NCBI GenBank assembly: GCA_030549205.1
Contig: JAUKTV010000019.1
Span: 326,602-390,601, forward strand
Direction of reading: 5' to 3'
DNA from: Apiosordaria backusii
Lineage: Eukaryota; Ascomycota; Sordariomycetes; Sordariales; Lasiosphaeriaceae
DNA length: 64,000 nucleotides
The notes beneath the pieces were generated by a model that saw nothing but the letters and a program-made list of their open reading frames with translations, ran no database searches and was not told where the DNA came from. The position numbers were made by a program, and so were the translations under genes. Each line of letters begins with the position of its first letter. Within the stretch, counting starts at the first letter, position 1. This document shows positions 43,294-55,366 of the stretch, in pieces.

Positions 43294-45200
43294 ATGGCGA
43301 CTTCCAACAACGACACTCCAGTAATCCAATCTATTCTTACCCCCCAGCTACCAACCGGTGAACTAGAGAACCGTGGTATGTTGCCCGTCTCCCTGCGATT
43401 CTCCGTCTCGCTCTAATGTCCTAAAGCGGAAACTCAAAGCCCTGGTTCCTCCAGGGGTTCAGTTCCCAGAGGCTCAATTCTCAACGGCGAGACTCCCATA
43501 AATAGTTTAATGGACCCATATGGGGCCCCGATGTTCCTACAAACGAACCGCTATAAAGAGCGCGCTGGCGGGAACAACGGTTGCTTCCCAGTGCAAAGCG
43601 AGGCCGGTCAGGTTCTTACGTCTCCTCCATACGAGCCAACTCCATCTAGCCCAGACGAGATACATGAGGAGCTCATCGCTGCAAAAGGCACGCTAAGCCC
43701 CCCGTCTACGCCTATATCGGATAAGCTTCAGGGAATCCCTCCTATGCCGGCTTGCAACCCACATAAGACTCTACAGTCTCTCGAGCAGCCAGTCGTGAAA
43801 GCTGAGGAGCAACTGCCTTCAGCTTCCGACCATCCGGCACGCAGACGCCGGAGATAGCGACTATCGCTCTACCCTCCCCTTCGCAGGTGCCAACACCGCC
43901 TAGCACCCCTACAGAGCAGGCCCCAACCAGAATGGACGTTACGGATTTGATCCGAACCGCCATCGCCCATATAAAGGAGATGGAACCTTCGTCCCCCATG
44001 CTTTAGGACCAAGCTTTCGGACCAGGTCCTACGGAGAACATTGTTTCGATACTTAAAGCGGCCCTACTTACAGTAGCCATAACTACGCCTGGACGGGAGG
44101 TCCAGGGGATTGTGTGGAGGCCAGCAGATAAAGCGTATACAGTAACATCACCAGCGTGGATCATAACTAACAGTATAACAGCTCGGACGAAGGAGTATCC
44201 ATACACGATGCAAGCAAGAGTTCATCAAGCGACGGCAATTATAGGACTGGCCTGGACAGCGTAGAAAGCCCCCTAACAAGCCGTACTTCCGGCTGGGGTC
44301 ATACAGGGCTTTATAACATAGACCGGCTCGGAGCGATTCTAGAGCTTGGCGGTAGCAGTGGCACCGAAACCTACGTCAAGCAACGCATCCGAGTCCGGGG
44401 AGGACGAAAGCAACGGGGAAGTCAAGGACAATCAGACAGCGTCAGCATCGAAGCTAGAGTATAAGCGCGTCGATAAGATATATGTACAAAGCCAACAGCG
44501 CGGGGCATGACTGACACTTCTTAGCTGGGACGAGAAAGAGTGCAAATACAAGATCGTCAAGCCGGCCGAATCTAAGCTCGATAAGCTTGACGAATATTTA
44601 TTTATTGTCCGAGAGAGAACTAGTACGTCCTCCTCCATTAGCCTCCGACATCACTGACAGATCCCAAACAAATATACGCAAAAGCAAACATCCTACGTTG
44701 ACGTTAAGTCTCCTTAGATACGGGACATCCTAAGACAAGTCTACCGTAACATCCGCGGAGTCTCCCTAGCGGCCAGCAAGCCCTCGGTATGGACTGTAGA
44801 TGGTACTATCGTTTACCAGCTAACCTATTCAGATCGAGCTGAATACTCTCTTCCATATCCGCGCAGAACTGCAGCGGCACAAGGACGTCATTTCGAACAG
44901 TTCCGAAGTCATCACGGCAGCAGAAGCGCACCTAGATGTCTTTCTACGCTTCCTCGGCGAAGCCTTTAAATCGACCGACGATCGCCTGTCCGCTCTCCTG
45001 GCGGAGGGAGAGATCACATACGACTTGCTGTGGGCCTTGTTCAAGCCCAACGCGAACGTATACACTACCTGTAAAGGTACTAATGCCCCGAGATGCCTCC
45101 TGTTCAATCATTTGTTAGTCATGTATAAGGTGAACGGGTATGGTCAAGGCTTCAAGAAACCAAATTGGACGTATCTTTGTACTTCGGAGTCACCAGCCAT
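43294..45200 (+). pseudogene. AAA-ATPase-family (DUF7025-type N-terminal region) pseudogene
   Basis: Exon 1 is 43294-43375 and a 51-nt intron leads to an exon at 43427 encoding AETQSPGSSRG, then SPPYEPTPSSPDEIHEE. A shift near 43830 moves to another frame (QTPEIATIALPSPSQ) with a TAG after EPSSPML. Further on come ECKYKIVKPAESKLDKLDEY, and after more stops FHIRAELQRHKDVI, AAEAHLDVFLRFLGEA and GEITYDLLWALFKPN. These match the N-terminal region that precedes the AAA module in large fungal ATPases. The ATPase module itself (Walker A and B) is absent, and the sequence ends near 45200, just before the next gene's TATA box. Breaks include shifts and TAA/TAG. Normal family members are 700 aa or more. 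Confidence 0.65.
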
Positions 45201-45240
45201 TATCAAGCTGGCTTAGTGCGGCCGCCTCTCGTGCGAGAAG

Positions 45241-45249
45241 TATATAAAG
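45241..45249 (+). promoter_or_regulatory. TATA box of the glycosyltransferase gene
   Basis: TATATAAAG about 90 bp upstream of ATG 45334, at a typical distance, in otherwise GC-balanced DNA. Confidence 0.45.
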
Positions 45250-45333
45250 CTCACCCCTTCTCCTTCGATGCAGCTGTTCTCTCCCTCCCGGTTCCAATTC
45301 ACCGTCTCTATCAAGTCGAGCACACCAAGCCAC

Positions 45334-46658
45334 ATGACACATACCGAGGAAGCTATCCTGCGTGGACTGCAGGAGCACGGTAAATCGCATCCTTCAGTGC
45401 CCAGACCTGACTGACCGCTTTACAGACGAAGAGCGCCGCGAGGACCTGTCCGAGACTGTGCGGCGGCACCTATGGGTGGAACGAAACGCGGTCCGGACCT
45501 ATCTACCCTTGCTACCGCATCTCATCCCACCTTCACTCTTGTGGTGGGTCTGGAAGATTTCGAGGAGGATTGACGATAGTGCTCTCGCCTGGTTCATCAT
45601 AGCATTCGTGTGGCGCTACTTTCGACTTTTTGTCAACCTGTACTCACTCTGGAAGCGGTACAAGTCTGAGAGCACCCCAAGGACGCCAAAGCAGCTACAG
45701 TATAACTTGCATCTGTCACAATAGTCATCCCTACCATCTTTGCCCCGGATTGCGATAACTCCGACCTTGAAGAGTGTCTAACCAGTTGTTTCGTCAACCG
45801 GCCCGCGGAAATCATTGTCGTCACTGATAGGAAGGATGGGCTCACAAAGATTCATAATCAGCTCCAGAGCATTCGTGACAAGGTCCAGAGTGGCTCATCC
45901 GAGTTCTTAATCGGCCATGGCCCAGCAGACGTTTCCGAGGTAAGGGCTCGAGTCTTCAGCAACGGCGCGGCAGACAAGCGCGCTCAAATGATGTACCCAA
46001 TGGAGCTATGCTCCTTTTGACCGACATTGTGAAGGATCCCAACTTTCGCGATGGATTCAGGAATGAGCGGTTCTTCTTTGGCTTGCTTGGTCCGCTCGTC
46101 ACGGGCGACGATAACTTCATTACGCGCTGGGTCGCCCGTCTTGGCTACAAGATCAGAATCACGAACGCTGCTTCTATAGAGACAACTCTTGGCCAATTCC
46201 CAAAATACGTTAAGCAGTGCTTACGGTGGAGGCGGACAACAATCCAAACTGCAAGCATCCTCAGTGAGTATACCTTGTGGCTGCATTGGCCATGGACTAC
46301 ATGGACGACCTACATCCCATCATTATTTAACTTAGCACTCTTCTGGGATCTGGGGCTTTTGTATGCCCTTACGCAAACGAGGGTTTTCCTGGAAGCAAGA
46401 AATCCAGGGGTAATGGTAGTCGTCCTGGGGACTTGGATCTACTTTGCAAAGCTGGTCAAACTATTTCCCTATTTCCGACGCTATCCAATGGACTTTTTCC
46501 TATTTTTCTTCCCTATCCCGGCATATCACTGCTTCGCATACTTCCACTCTCTCCTGACGTTATGGGCCTACTGCACTTTCTGGGACTGCAGCTGGTCTGG
46601 AAGAAATTTGGGCGTTCGTCAGCCCGCGGCGGCCCCAGCGGACGAAGCAGCAGAATGA
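45334..46658 (+). pseudogene. Family 2 glycosyltransferase (polysaccharide synthase type) lacking its catalytic core
   Basis: Exon 1 is 45334-45379; a 46-nt intron (GTAAAT to TTACAG) leads to exon 2 at 45426. Early membrane segments (LIPPSLLWWVWKI, FIIAFVWRYFRLFVNLYSLW) are followed by a one-base loss near 45710. The GT2 start VTIVIPTIFAPDCDNSDLEE then reads on in the new frame through AEIIVVTDRK to KRAQMMY. Next the sequence jumps to LLTDIVKDPNF, TGDDNFITRWVARL, and the QCLRWRRTTIQ motif that ends the catalytic domain. About 75-80 residues are missing at the jump near 46000, including the DDD metal-binding motif normally lying there. Several membrane helices follow to 46658. Family members make cell-surface polysaccharides; this copy cannot be active. 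Confidence 0.75.
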
Positions 46659-47637
46659 GGGACACGGCACACAGTACGTATGAATAACACCTGACCGACA
46701 AACATCCGCTAATGGTGTGGCTTCTGCCAGTGCCTATGGTTGGAAGCGGAGGCCAGCTCAGGTTGAACCAGAGAAGCATTAAGGGGTAATGGCGGGGGTA
46801 AACAAAGCTGATACATCTCGATGCCCGACGGCCTGACAGGGAAAGCTCGGAAGCCAAATTGCGATCAGAAAAAACGTCACCTCTGCGAAAATGGATCAAG
46901 CAAAGCACCTTGAAGTATGCTAGCTAAGCGAAACAGCAAAACAGGCTCTTGAGCAAGCTGTTTCTTTCAAGTGGACGACCCGCCGTTCATTCTCGTACCT
47001 ATCAAGATCTCTAGCGAAGCGCGTGTGGGACGGAGGAAGGTGGTCTTTGGGAGCTACATATATTTGAGACAAAAGGTCCTCATCCGCCCCAAAGCTGCTG
47101 TTCTTTTGCCTGAAGGGGGAACGCTGGAGAACCCGCACCCCGTCCCTTAGCCTTACTGGGAACCAGCATCCTGTATAGGTACAACGATTGAAGTGCTCCA
47201 AATAATATCCGGTAGCTCGGGACCTTGCTCGGACGGCTGGACTGGCATTTCGGTGTAACACAATGGCTGGTACAGACCTTTAGTCCAGTTAGCGCAAGAA
47301 ACACGGGGTGAAACCGCTCACTTACTTGTAGAGAGAGCTGAGGCTGGCGCGCTTGCGCCAGCCGAGTATAATGGCGTGTGTTGCGCTGTAGCTGTTGAGC
47401 CGGTCGCTTGGATGAGACCTTGGGGCTGGCTGATTACTCTTGCTTGTTGGTCCGAGGTTGTGGCCTGGAAATCATCGACAGGCACGCCACCTGTCAAATG
47501 ACCGGGGGCAGTCGGTCGTCTTGGGTTCTGGCGCGCTTGTTACTGGGGCTAGAGGTGGCTAAGCATTAAATTGACTATATAAACTAATCCTATGGTTTCT
47601 TAATTGGACTCCTCCTCCTCTTAGCGGCAGGCCCTGG
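46659..47637. other. Intergenic stretch with one perfect hairpin
   Basis: No convincing gene; the ORF at 46920-47261 on minus has no family pattern. A perfect 9-bp stem with a 4-nt loop lies at 47342-47363 (GGCTGGCGC, loop GCTT, GCGCCAGCC). Confidence 0.4.
47342..47363. repeat. Perfect 9-bp inverted repeat hairpin
   Basis: GGCTGGCGC and GCGCCAGCC are exact reverse complements separated by GCTT. It lies about 275 bp past the stop of the DUF7924 gene. Role unknown; it is not followed by a T run that would suggest termination. Confidence 0.6.
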
Positions 47638-49128
47638 TTACGAAAATGACGTCGCCGGGCTTGTCATCTGGCCAGCCTTGTTAGACTGGCCGTCCTCATC
47701 CACAAGTAGCGAGGCGGAGTCAGCTTCCGACGGCACCAGATTCTCCAGACCCTGGGAGAGGCCAGTCGACTCAGAAGGCGCCGCGATACCGAAGTCTATA
47801 TTCAACGGCAACTGGTCGATGGCCGAGCAGATCTTCTTGAACTGGGCTGGTACCCAAAAGTCGTAAACATTCTTGGTAAACCGATACGCAGTCCACTTCT
47901 CCTTACCATCCATTTCTGTGAAAGAAAATTCACGGATGGGGTGGCGGTAGTACTTGGTGTCCTTCCCATCGATCACTGGATAGTAGCCGTAGATCCGTAC
48001 TGAACGGTGGTCATGTGAGATAGAGAAAGAAAGTATTTGTCGGTTGACCTCGTTCTCTCGCTTTACAAGACGGAAGAGCTCGACAACGCCCCGTACCGCG
48101 AGGGTCATGCTGTGGGCGTTCTGGCGGTCTGCAACGTCCAGTGCCGCAGCCCCACACTTTACTTCGCAGGCCAGGAAGGGGAAGTACATATAGTACGTAG
48201 CCATAAAAAATGACTGATCACCGCTAAGGAATTCGCCAATAAATGGCGCCAACTTCTCAAGCTGTTCTTCGGTAAATGCGTCTCGTTGGAACCCAACGGA
48301 ATAGTCCGACTGCGGACATGTCCCGGTCAGAGGAATCGAGTTATTCCAGCCTTCGTTAACACTCTCTGTCAAGATCTCGAGGTGCTTAGCACCGTATGTT
48401 GCCAAACTCTCGGCCGAAGGGACAATAAGCCGAGAAATATCCTGGATGACTCGGGCCTCGTTTCTATTGTGGATCTTCTGGCAGGTTGAGTCAAAAAGGT
48501 CGTCGCAGAAGAGTGAGTTCTCGGGAAATGTCTGCTTCCATTCAAGCAGATTTTTGCAGAGGGTTTTGCTTTTGCTAGTAACGTCCAGTTTTGATTTGAC
48601 CATGAAACTGCCCTTGGTGGCAAGCAATGTCTCGTAACGCTGATCTCGATACTGGGCACTTTTCTCCTCGCGTGGCTTCTGGTCGCTCGGGGTGGCGGAC
48701 GAACCAGAGTTCGATCGCTTGAGCCCGCCTAGAGATCTGGCAGACCGCTTTCGCGCAAGCAAGTGGTCCATGTCGGGCTCGCGATAATGAGGCGCCCAGC
48801 TTCCTCCTCTTCTCCAGATATCGATTGGGTCGTCGGGATCAAGGTTGTCTGCTGCGGCGTTGTCGGACGTCTCGGGGACAGTCGGTCTTGATATCTGCCG
48901 TTGCTTCGGAGAGGGTTGGGGAAGATCGCGTGTGTCTTCGATAGCTCGTTTTCGGCCGCTGTGTTGGATAGAGGATTCCGCCGACGGCTTATCAACACTT
49001 TGGCGCTTGCGCGTAGTGCCTTGGTCTATTCAATGTCAGCTATGCCCTGTCGGCACTTCATAAAACGTACCCTGATCCTCTGGATTGCGCACCCTTTTGG
49101 CGGCTCCCTGGGCTCGAGTTTGGGCCAT
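47638..49128 (-). CDS. DUF7924 domain protein
   Basis: Exon 1 is 49128-49071 and exon 2 is 49019-47638, joined by a 51-nt intron (GTACGT, AGCTGACATT, CCAAG), giving 479 aa. The N-terminal 130 residues are basic and disordered (AAKRVRN, SGRKRAIED), perhaps with a nuclear signal, followed by DPIDIWRRGGSWAPHYREPD. The family region covers about 230-430: SDYSVGFQRDAFTEEQLEKL, GDQSFFMATYYMYFPF, then CEVKCGAAALDVADRQNAHS, HDHRSVRIYGYYPV and YRHPIREFSFTEMDGKEKWT. The E-x-K pair in CEVKCG, after an upstream Asp, is reminiscent of PD-(D/E)XK nuclease folds, which is inference and not an established function. It is intact despite decayed neighbours. Confidence 0.8.
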
Positions 49129-50292
49129 GGCGACGAAATGGAAGTTGGAGGGGAGATGTAGGAATTTATGCGGCGACCGAAGTCTCAAAAGACTTAGTGT
49201 GAGGTCCCACGGCAGGTAACAATCCACGATAACCAACCATTACGCGCACACCGCCATCATGTGAAGCGATGCTGCGTGTCTCGGCGTGCTGGAATTGGGG
49301 AGAGATCAGAAGAGGTTAGATTGTGAAGTGGAAGCATGGAGCTAAAATTTCGTCACAGGATCATGATCTCGGAAAGCATGATGTGGCCCAAGCGCCTTTA
49401 GCACGGCTTCACATTTGTTCCTTCCGAGCCAATCATCCTTCTGCGCCACGACTTCACCAACATATCACCAACATAAGGCCGCAACCTCATACAATTCTTG
49501 TACAAAAAATTTTTACCAACCTGCTGAATATTAGCTACTGTGTGCTGCATTGTTAGTGGGTAATACTAAGTCAATATAGGAGCAATGTTACAGCATCTGG
49601 CTCTAAGAGACCGAAAGCAGAAACCAGTGCTCCCTGCCCCCTGGAACTGCTTCTTCGGTGACGGGCTCTTCCTCTATACCTACGAGCATCTATAGCTGAG
49701 TACAGTTCACTCCTTGCGAAGAAGACTGCATTAATATCGACAGGCATTTGTCGTGGTACCGGCCGGTGGCGACCTCCTGGAAAGGCAGGTCGGTATGGGG
49801 ACTTCTGAACGAGCGAATGACGCTAAACTGGAGTGGTGTCGTCGCGAGGACCGAGTATGGTGGTACTCTGGGTTGAGACCGCCTTGTATAGAGGCTTCGG
49901 TAGCATTGTTGCATACAGCTAAGGTAGGATGTGACAATGGACGACATAACCGGATCCTGAGGCAAGGCGAAGTATTTCCACCATGTCGCAAGCTCCCTCC
50001 AATCGGCGGCAAGAGTGCCTATCACGATCATGCGGCCATGCGGATCACATCACAAAGGAGGTGGGTTGCTCAGCCATGACACCCACATCCCAGATTCCGT
50101 CCGCCCGGACAACCAACCGCAGTAGTCTATGCGCGTCACACGGACCACGTCGGCCTCACCACAGTCTATCCTCGCTCCTTCAGACGTGCAATGAGTCAAG
50201 GGAGAGGGGGGGGGCGGTGGGGGCGGGGCGACGGCGAAGACATTAGTGATTTCTCAACCATTGAGTTGTCGGTCAGCGATTGGAGGATATGC
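49129..50292. other. Intergenic stretch without a supportable gene
   Basis: Contains the presumed promoter of the DUF7924 gene on the left. Overlapping ORFs on both strands in 49690-50246 are not protein-like. A G-run lies near 50205-50230. Confidence 0.4.
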
Positions 50293-50321
50293 TACAACCC
50301 TCCACGGTTTGAAAGGTTAAA
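50293..50321 (+). repeat. Left terminal inverted repeat of the MITE
   Basis: 29 bp including the TA, identical to the reverse complement of 50551-50579. Confidence 0.85.
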
Positions 50322-50550
50322 TGTCTACCTGCCAAGACCAGATAACAAGGGGGAGGTGGACAATAAAACAAGGCTGGAATGGTTAGAAAACTGGTATTTT
50401 ATTGTGGCCTGGGAGTGGGCGAGCTGCTTTTCTGGCTGTGAAGGGGGTGATGGCCTGAGCGTCGAAGGCTCTGGAAGTACTCTGGTAACGAAATAACTAG
50501 CTAAGTAACCTGGCTGACCTCCCCTATTGGTGTTCTTAGCATTCACAACT

Positions 50551-50579
50551 TTTAACCTTTCAAACCGTGGAGGGTTGTA
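50551..50579 (-). repeat. Right terminal inverted repeat of the MITE
   Basis: 29 bp including the TA, identical to the reverse complement of 50293-50321. Confidence 0.85.
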
Positions 50580-50949
50580 TCTCGCTCTCCAGTAGGTGCC
50601 GCGTCTTGGTGCCCGGAGTAGCCATGCTTCGAGAGCTGTACCAGGATATGAAGCATAGCAGTGATGGGATAGCCATGAAACGGCGTGGCCGAGCAAGGCT
50701 CTACGACTGTGCGTTCACGAGAAGTGGCGTAGAACGGGCAGACCGTGGGTCCAACAAGGCAGGTGCCTGGCCGGCATCGACAACCCCGCGGCTTTGCATT
50801 GACAAGCCGCTTGTCAGGGGAAGGCGGAAAGGTAGACATGAACTAGGAGTCCTTATTAAAACGGCCCTCCTGTCATTCAGGTTTAGCTTTGTGGAGGGCG
50901 ATAAGGAAGAAGGAGCCATGTAACTCTTAATAAGCCTTGGCGCTGTTAT

Positions 50950-53900
50950 TTGTCCAGTTAATGCCCTCTAAGACTTTGTATATATTCAGCTAAGAAAACG
51001 AAGCAGGTAAATACAAGTTACTCTTTAAGGTAAATAAAGCTTAATAAAAGGCTAGAGAAAATCTTAAATATAAAAGCTATATATTAATAGTTTTTATATA
51101 AAAGCTATATATTAATAGTTTTTTATATTAATGATAAACAAGTTATTAGCTTATATTTAACTTTATAAATTAGTTGTTTTTATTAAATCGAGTAAATTTA
51201 TTAAAGTAGCTATTAAATAATATAATCTATTAGTCTTTTATAATAACTTTTGACCTGACTACAGTCGTTTAAAGATAGTCCTTAAGTAATAAAATTTATA
51301 GTTTATAAATATTTTAAAATTAATAAAGGGCTTTTAAGGTATAAGGGGTTGTATATTCTAGATACTATGCCTTATAGTATTACTATAGGTCTATAGTAAA
51401 GTAGTAATACCGTTCTTTCTAATCCTGTCAGAATCTTCACAGGCAGATTTGCAAGGCATATATAGACTCTAACAAATATTCTGTGGCTTAATGACCTGCA
51501 GGTCTTGAGCATATGTACCCACTATATATGGATTTTTGTACCTGTAGCTTAGGCTAGATAGTAGCCAGCTTATCCGTACAGGTGTAAAACCCATAGCCCT
51601 ATAAAATAGACTATCCCTAACTGGTGAATAACGGACTGTTTCCCAGCCTATCAAAAACGCAATTCAGGGCACGGTACAGATCGACATTCTCAATATAGAC
51701 AAGTTGTAGATCTAAGCTTTAGTACTGGCCAATATCTCCTAATAGCTATGGACTACAGTGCAGCGCTGTAACTAGGAATCCTTGCAGAGAACATATTGTA
51801 GGGCTTAAAAGCTTTTAATATTATATAGTTTAAACAGGAAAACACTGTTGGTCATTTTACAACCAGCCTCAAATCTTTATTATAGATTAATAAGAAGCGC
51901 AATATAGGGGCCATCTAGAACCGAGAGAAGGGGCCAGTTTCATACAAAAATCCCGGTATAAGAATAGGACATTTCCTTAAGGTTAAGAGCAAGTTTATCT
52001 TTATTTGTCCTTAAACCACAGTAAGTACGATATAAAAATAAAATAGAATAGGAACTAAGAGGTAAAGAAGCTAGAGCCGACAATAGATCATAACAATATA
52101 CCGTCTACTAAAAGAACAACTTCAACTCGTAAAAAGACAGCAACTCCTAGGCAGACAATACCCTCTAAGAAGAAAGTACCCCATAAGCAAACAGCACCCC
52201 CTAAGCAGACACCGACTTCTAAGTCTTCTCAAGACGTATATCAGGAAACACATAACGCTCGTCCAGAGATTCCGAAAAACGATAGTCCAAGTTCTACTGT
52301 CAGGATTGTAGAAACCGCAGCGTCTCTGCATACTTTCCATAACCAGAGTAAGGAAGAGGTATAGAAGAAGAAGGCGATATATGTAGGTGGTGGTGTAGGT
52401 GGAAGTGGGGGTGGGCAAAAGTATACTTAAGTTTCACTAAATAGGGTTATTAAGACCCAGAAGGAATGTATTTCGAGACTAATATAAGCTAAACTATTAT
52501 ATACTATTTATTGATACCCTTTAATAAATCTGCCCTTTATTAGATACAATTGTATAGATGAATTAGGACATATAGGCCTATAATGCAAGCTTAATATATA
52601 CAGGTACCTAAACAACAATACAAAAGACTAAAGAGCAGTCTCCCATCAATCTACATCGACACTCCTTACTAAAGGTAAAGGGTTAAAATGTCGTTAGCTT
52701 AAATATAATGCATAATGCACTAACTATTAACTATCTACAGAGTTCTTTCAATATATAGGACTATTAGGTCCATTTAAAACAGTATAGAACATTATATAAT
52801 AGTATCTTACTATAATAATCTATCTAACCTCCTTATTAGGGGTTGAGAGGAATATATTAGTAGCTTAACTGATATAATATATTATATTTCGACTACACTA
52901 CAAAGTCCTATCAGAATAATATAAGTTTACTATTCTTACTCTATATTTACTAATCTTTCTTAATATAATATAGCATTTAATCTATATTATAAATTAATAT
53001 AGATTTATTAAATATCCTTCTATATCTCTATTACTCCAGGATCTTAATATTTAAATAGACAAAAGTACCGACCTTCCCTTATAATGGCCATTAAACCTTT
53101 AACTTAATATAATTAGACTTTATTATACTTTATTTTTCTATTATACATTTTTCTATTTTAATAGGACTCTAATAATAGCTAACTATTATAACTTCTTTAA
53201 ATATATACAGCTCATTATCTATATAATTATTAACTAAAGATATAAATACGTCCTAATTCTAAAGAACCTAAGCTTTACGCTAATTAATATAATAACTATA
53301 ATTACTACTTTAAAAGACAATCTTAACGACTTAATATAAGGAATTTAATACTATATATAAGCTAAATGCTAGTATATTTATATCAGTATTCCCTTTAAAG
53401 GATTTAATACGATTAAAGACTTATTAAAGGATATAGAAAAGAAGCATAACAACGTTACTATCCAAATCTCGACAGCCAGTTATATTAATAAGCAAAAGCA
53501 AGTTATGTTAGCTATTAAAAATATCTTAAAATCTCAGAAGAAAGTATATAAGGTTATAATATTTATTAACGACAATATAAACTTTATTATAAGTACTATT
53601 CAATAGTTACTTATATTTTTTAAGGACTCGGATATTATAGTAATAGAGATTAATTAATAGGCTAAGCGTATTGCATTTAAGTCAGTCTTAAAGTAGATTA
53701 TTAATTGGATTTTTACTAATTATATTGCGCAACGAACTTTCGAGAATAAAGGAACTCTTAGGGTTAATAGGTCGATTTTATATTTGTTTAAATAAATAGG
53801 AGCTTATCGATATAAGATCTTTAAAAACCTTTAATTTTAAAGAATGTATATATTAAAGATATAGAAAGGCTATAAGCTAAAGGTAAATAACGATAATTTT

Positions 53901-54686
53901 ATAATATAAGAGATATAGAAGAGGGGTTCGATTATAATTTAGTACTATAAAGATTACGAAGTCGAAATATATTTTGGAATAACTCTTTTAGAAACTTAAA
54001 GACCTTTGCAGTAGAGAAGAACTAATTATTAAAAGGAGTCTATAAGATTAAGAATACTAGCAGTAAGATTAATCTATTGTTAAATATAATTGAATGATAT
54101 AATAGATATTATAGTAAATATTTATAGGCATTTTATACTTTAATAATTACTAGCTTTATAAACTATAAATTAACTGACTTTATCTTTTAAAAACTCTTAT
54201 TTAAAGCTACATTTACTTATAAAAACTAACTAATATAGATTTCTTTATTTACTTTTTAGTAGCTATTTATAAAGATTGTAAAGAGGATCTCCCTATTTTT
54301 AAAGAATTGGAAAGACCTTTAATTTTTACTTATAGTATTTTTATATAGCTGGGGCTACGACTTTATTAAGCTTTATGCAGTGACTCTTTTATATAAGGTG
54401 AGTTTCCTTTATTAAAGTAAGTAGTATAGTGACTTATATTAATAGATTAGATAGTAATAAGTTGTCGATATAGCTGTGCGTTCTAGGAGAATGGCGAAAT
54501 GATATTAGCGGACTTAGATAAAATTAATCTTTAGAAGTTAAGGTTTAAGTATTTTGGCTTTAGAAAAAACTACTTTATATTTATAGGTAGTAACTGGATA
54601 ATAGTAAGAGATATTAAGATATGAATATATTGGTAGTATTTAAAAGTCTTTAACTAGGTCTTTTTAAAAAGGAGCTTTAAGAAAGC
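50950..54686. repeat. AT-rich block 3, left part (RIP-like)
   Basis: Strongly AT-rich, stop-saturated sequence from about 50950. 51420-52440 is less affected, with small broken frames. In 53448-53815 one plus-strand frame is unusually coherent (VYKVIIFINDNINFIISTI, then RIAFKSVL and NYIAQRTFENKGTLRVNRS) with only TAA/TAG breaks. That marks a mutated coding region of unrecognised family. The last 5 bp (AAAGC, 54682-54686) are the target site of the retrotransposon. Confidence 0.7.
54682..54686. repeat. Target-site duplication, left copy
   Basis: AAAGC, identical to 61143-61147. Confidence 0.85.
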
Positions 54687-55366
54687 TGTTGAGATAGGTG
54701 TCTTACAGGCCTATAGGTATAGACCTGTGCAGGGAACGGTGTAGAATATTGAAAGTAAAGAGGGCTTTATCTGCAGTATACAATAGTAGCTGGGTACTAA
54801 AAGAAGGTAGATTATAGGGATAATACCTTATAATATATAGAAGGTAGATACTATAATATAGGCTTATAAGGTACTATAAGATATAGTAAACCAGTATATT
54901 AAATTGACTTATTAGTTCAGAAAATATTATAGTAAATAGTTATAAAGGATAAGACCTATTATAGGTCTTCAGCCCTATATTACTTTTTAAACCTCTTTCT
55001 ATTCTAAAGCTTAAATGCCTATTAAGTCTATTAATTGTAAGGCCTAAATGCCTGTTAAGTTTGCTTAATTATAAGGCTTAAATGCTTATTAAGTTTGCTA
55101 ATTACAGACTTAACTAGCCGGCTAAGTTTAATTATTAAGTATACTAGTTAGAAGCTATTTATAGGATATAAAACGCTAACGTTTTACTATTATAATATAT
55201 TAACTACTTAAGGCTTTAAGTTATTTTAAAGGTCTAAAGATTACTACAATTACTATAGTAAAGTATTAGTAAGTATTGTAATTTTAAGCTATTAATTATT
55301 ATTAGCCTTATAAGTTATAGGCTAAAATATACTGTAAAGTCTACAATTAAGTATTATATTTTAACA
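54687..55366 (-). repeat. LTR (3' LTR in the element's orientation), heavily mutated
   Basis: 680 bp, aligns without gaps to 60463-61142. It begins TGTTGAGATAGG and ends TTTTAACA, where the other copy has TTTCAACA. Confidence 0.88.

Larger units (their letters stand above)
50293..50579. mobile_element. Tc1/mariner-type MITE (283 bp) with TA target duplication
   Basis: Left end 50293-50321 and right end 50551-50579 are perfect inverted copies of 29 bp. If the outermost TA on each side is the duplicated target, the element itself is 50295-50577 and has 27-bp termini starting CAACCCTCCACGG. The interior has no transposase frame. A TA target and short element size are typical of Tc1/mariner (Pot2/Fot-like) derived MITEs. 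The ends are not mutated, so the copy has not been visibly affected by RIP although it sits less than 400 bp from AT block 3. Confidence 0.8.

Noticed and set aside
46920..47261. 113-codon minus-strand frame
   Set aside because: No conserved pattern, no splice-linked exon and no upstream signals.
54699..55366. First estimate of LTR start at TGTCTTAC (668 bp)
   Set aside because: No target duplication fits there. Moving the start to TGTTGAG at 54687 gives equal 680-bp LTRs and a perfect AAAGC duplication.
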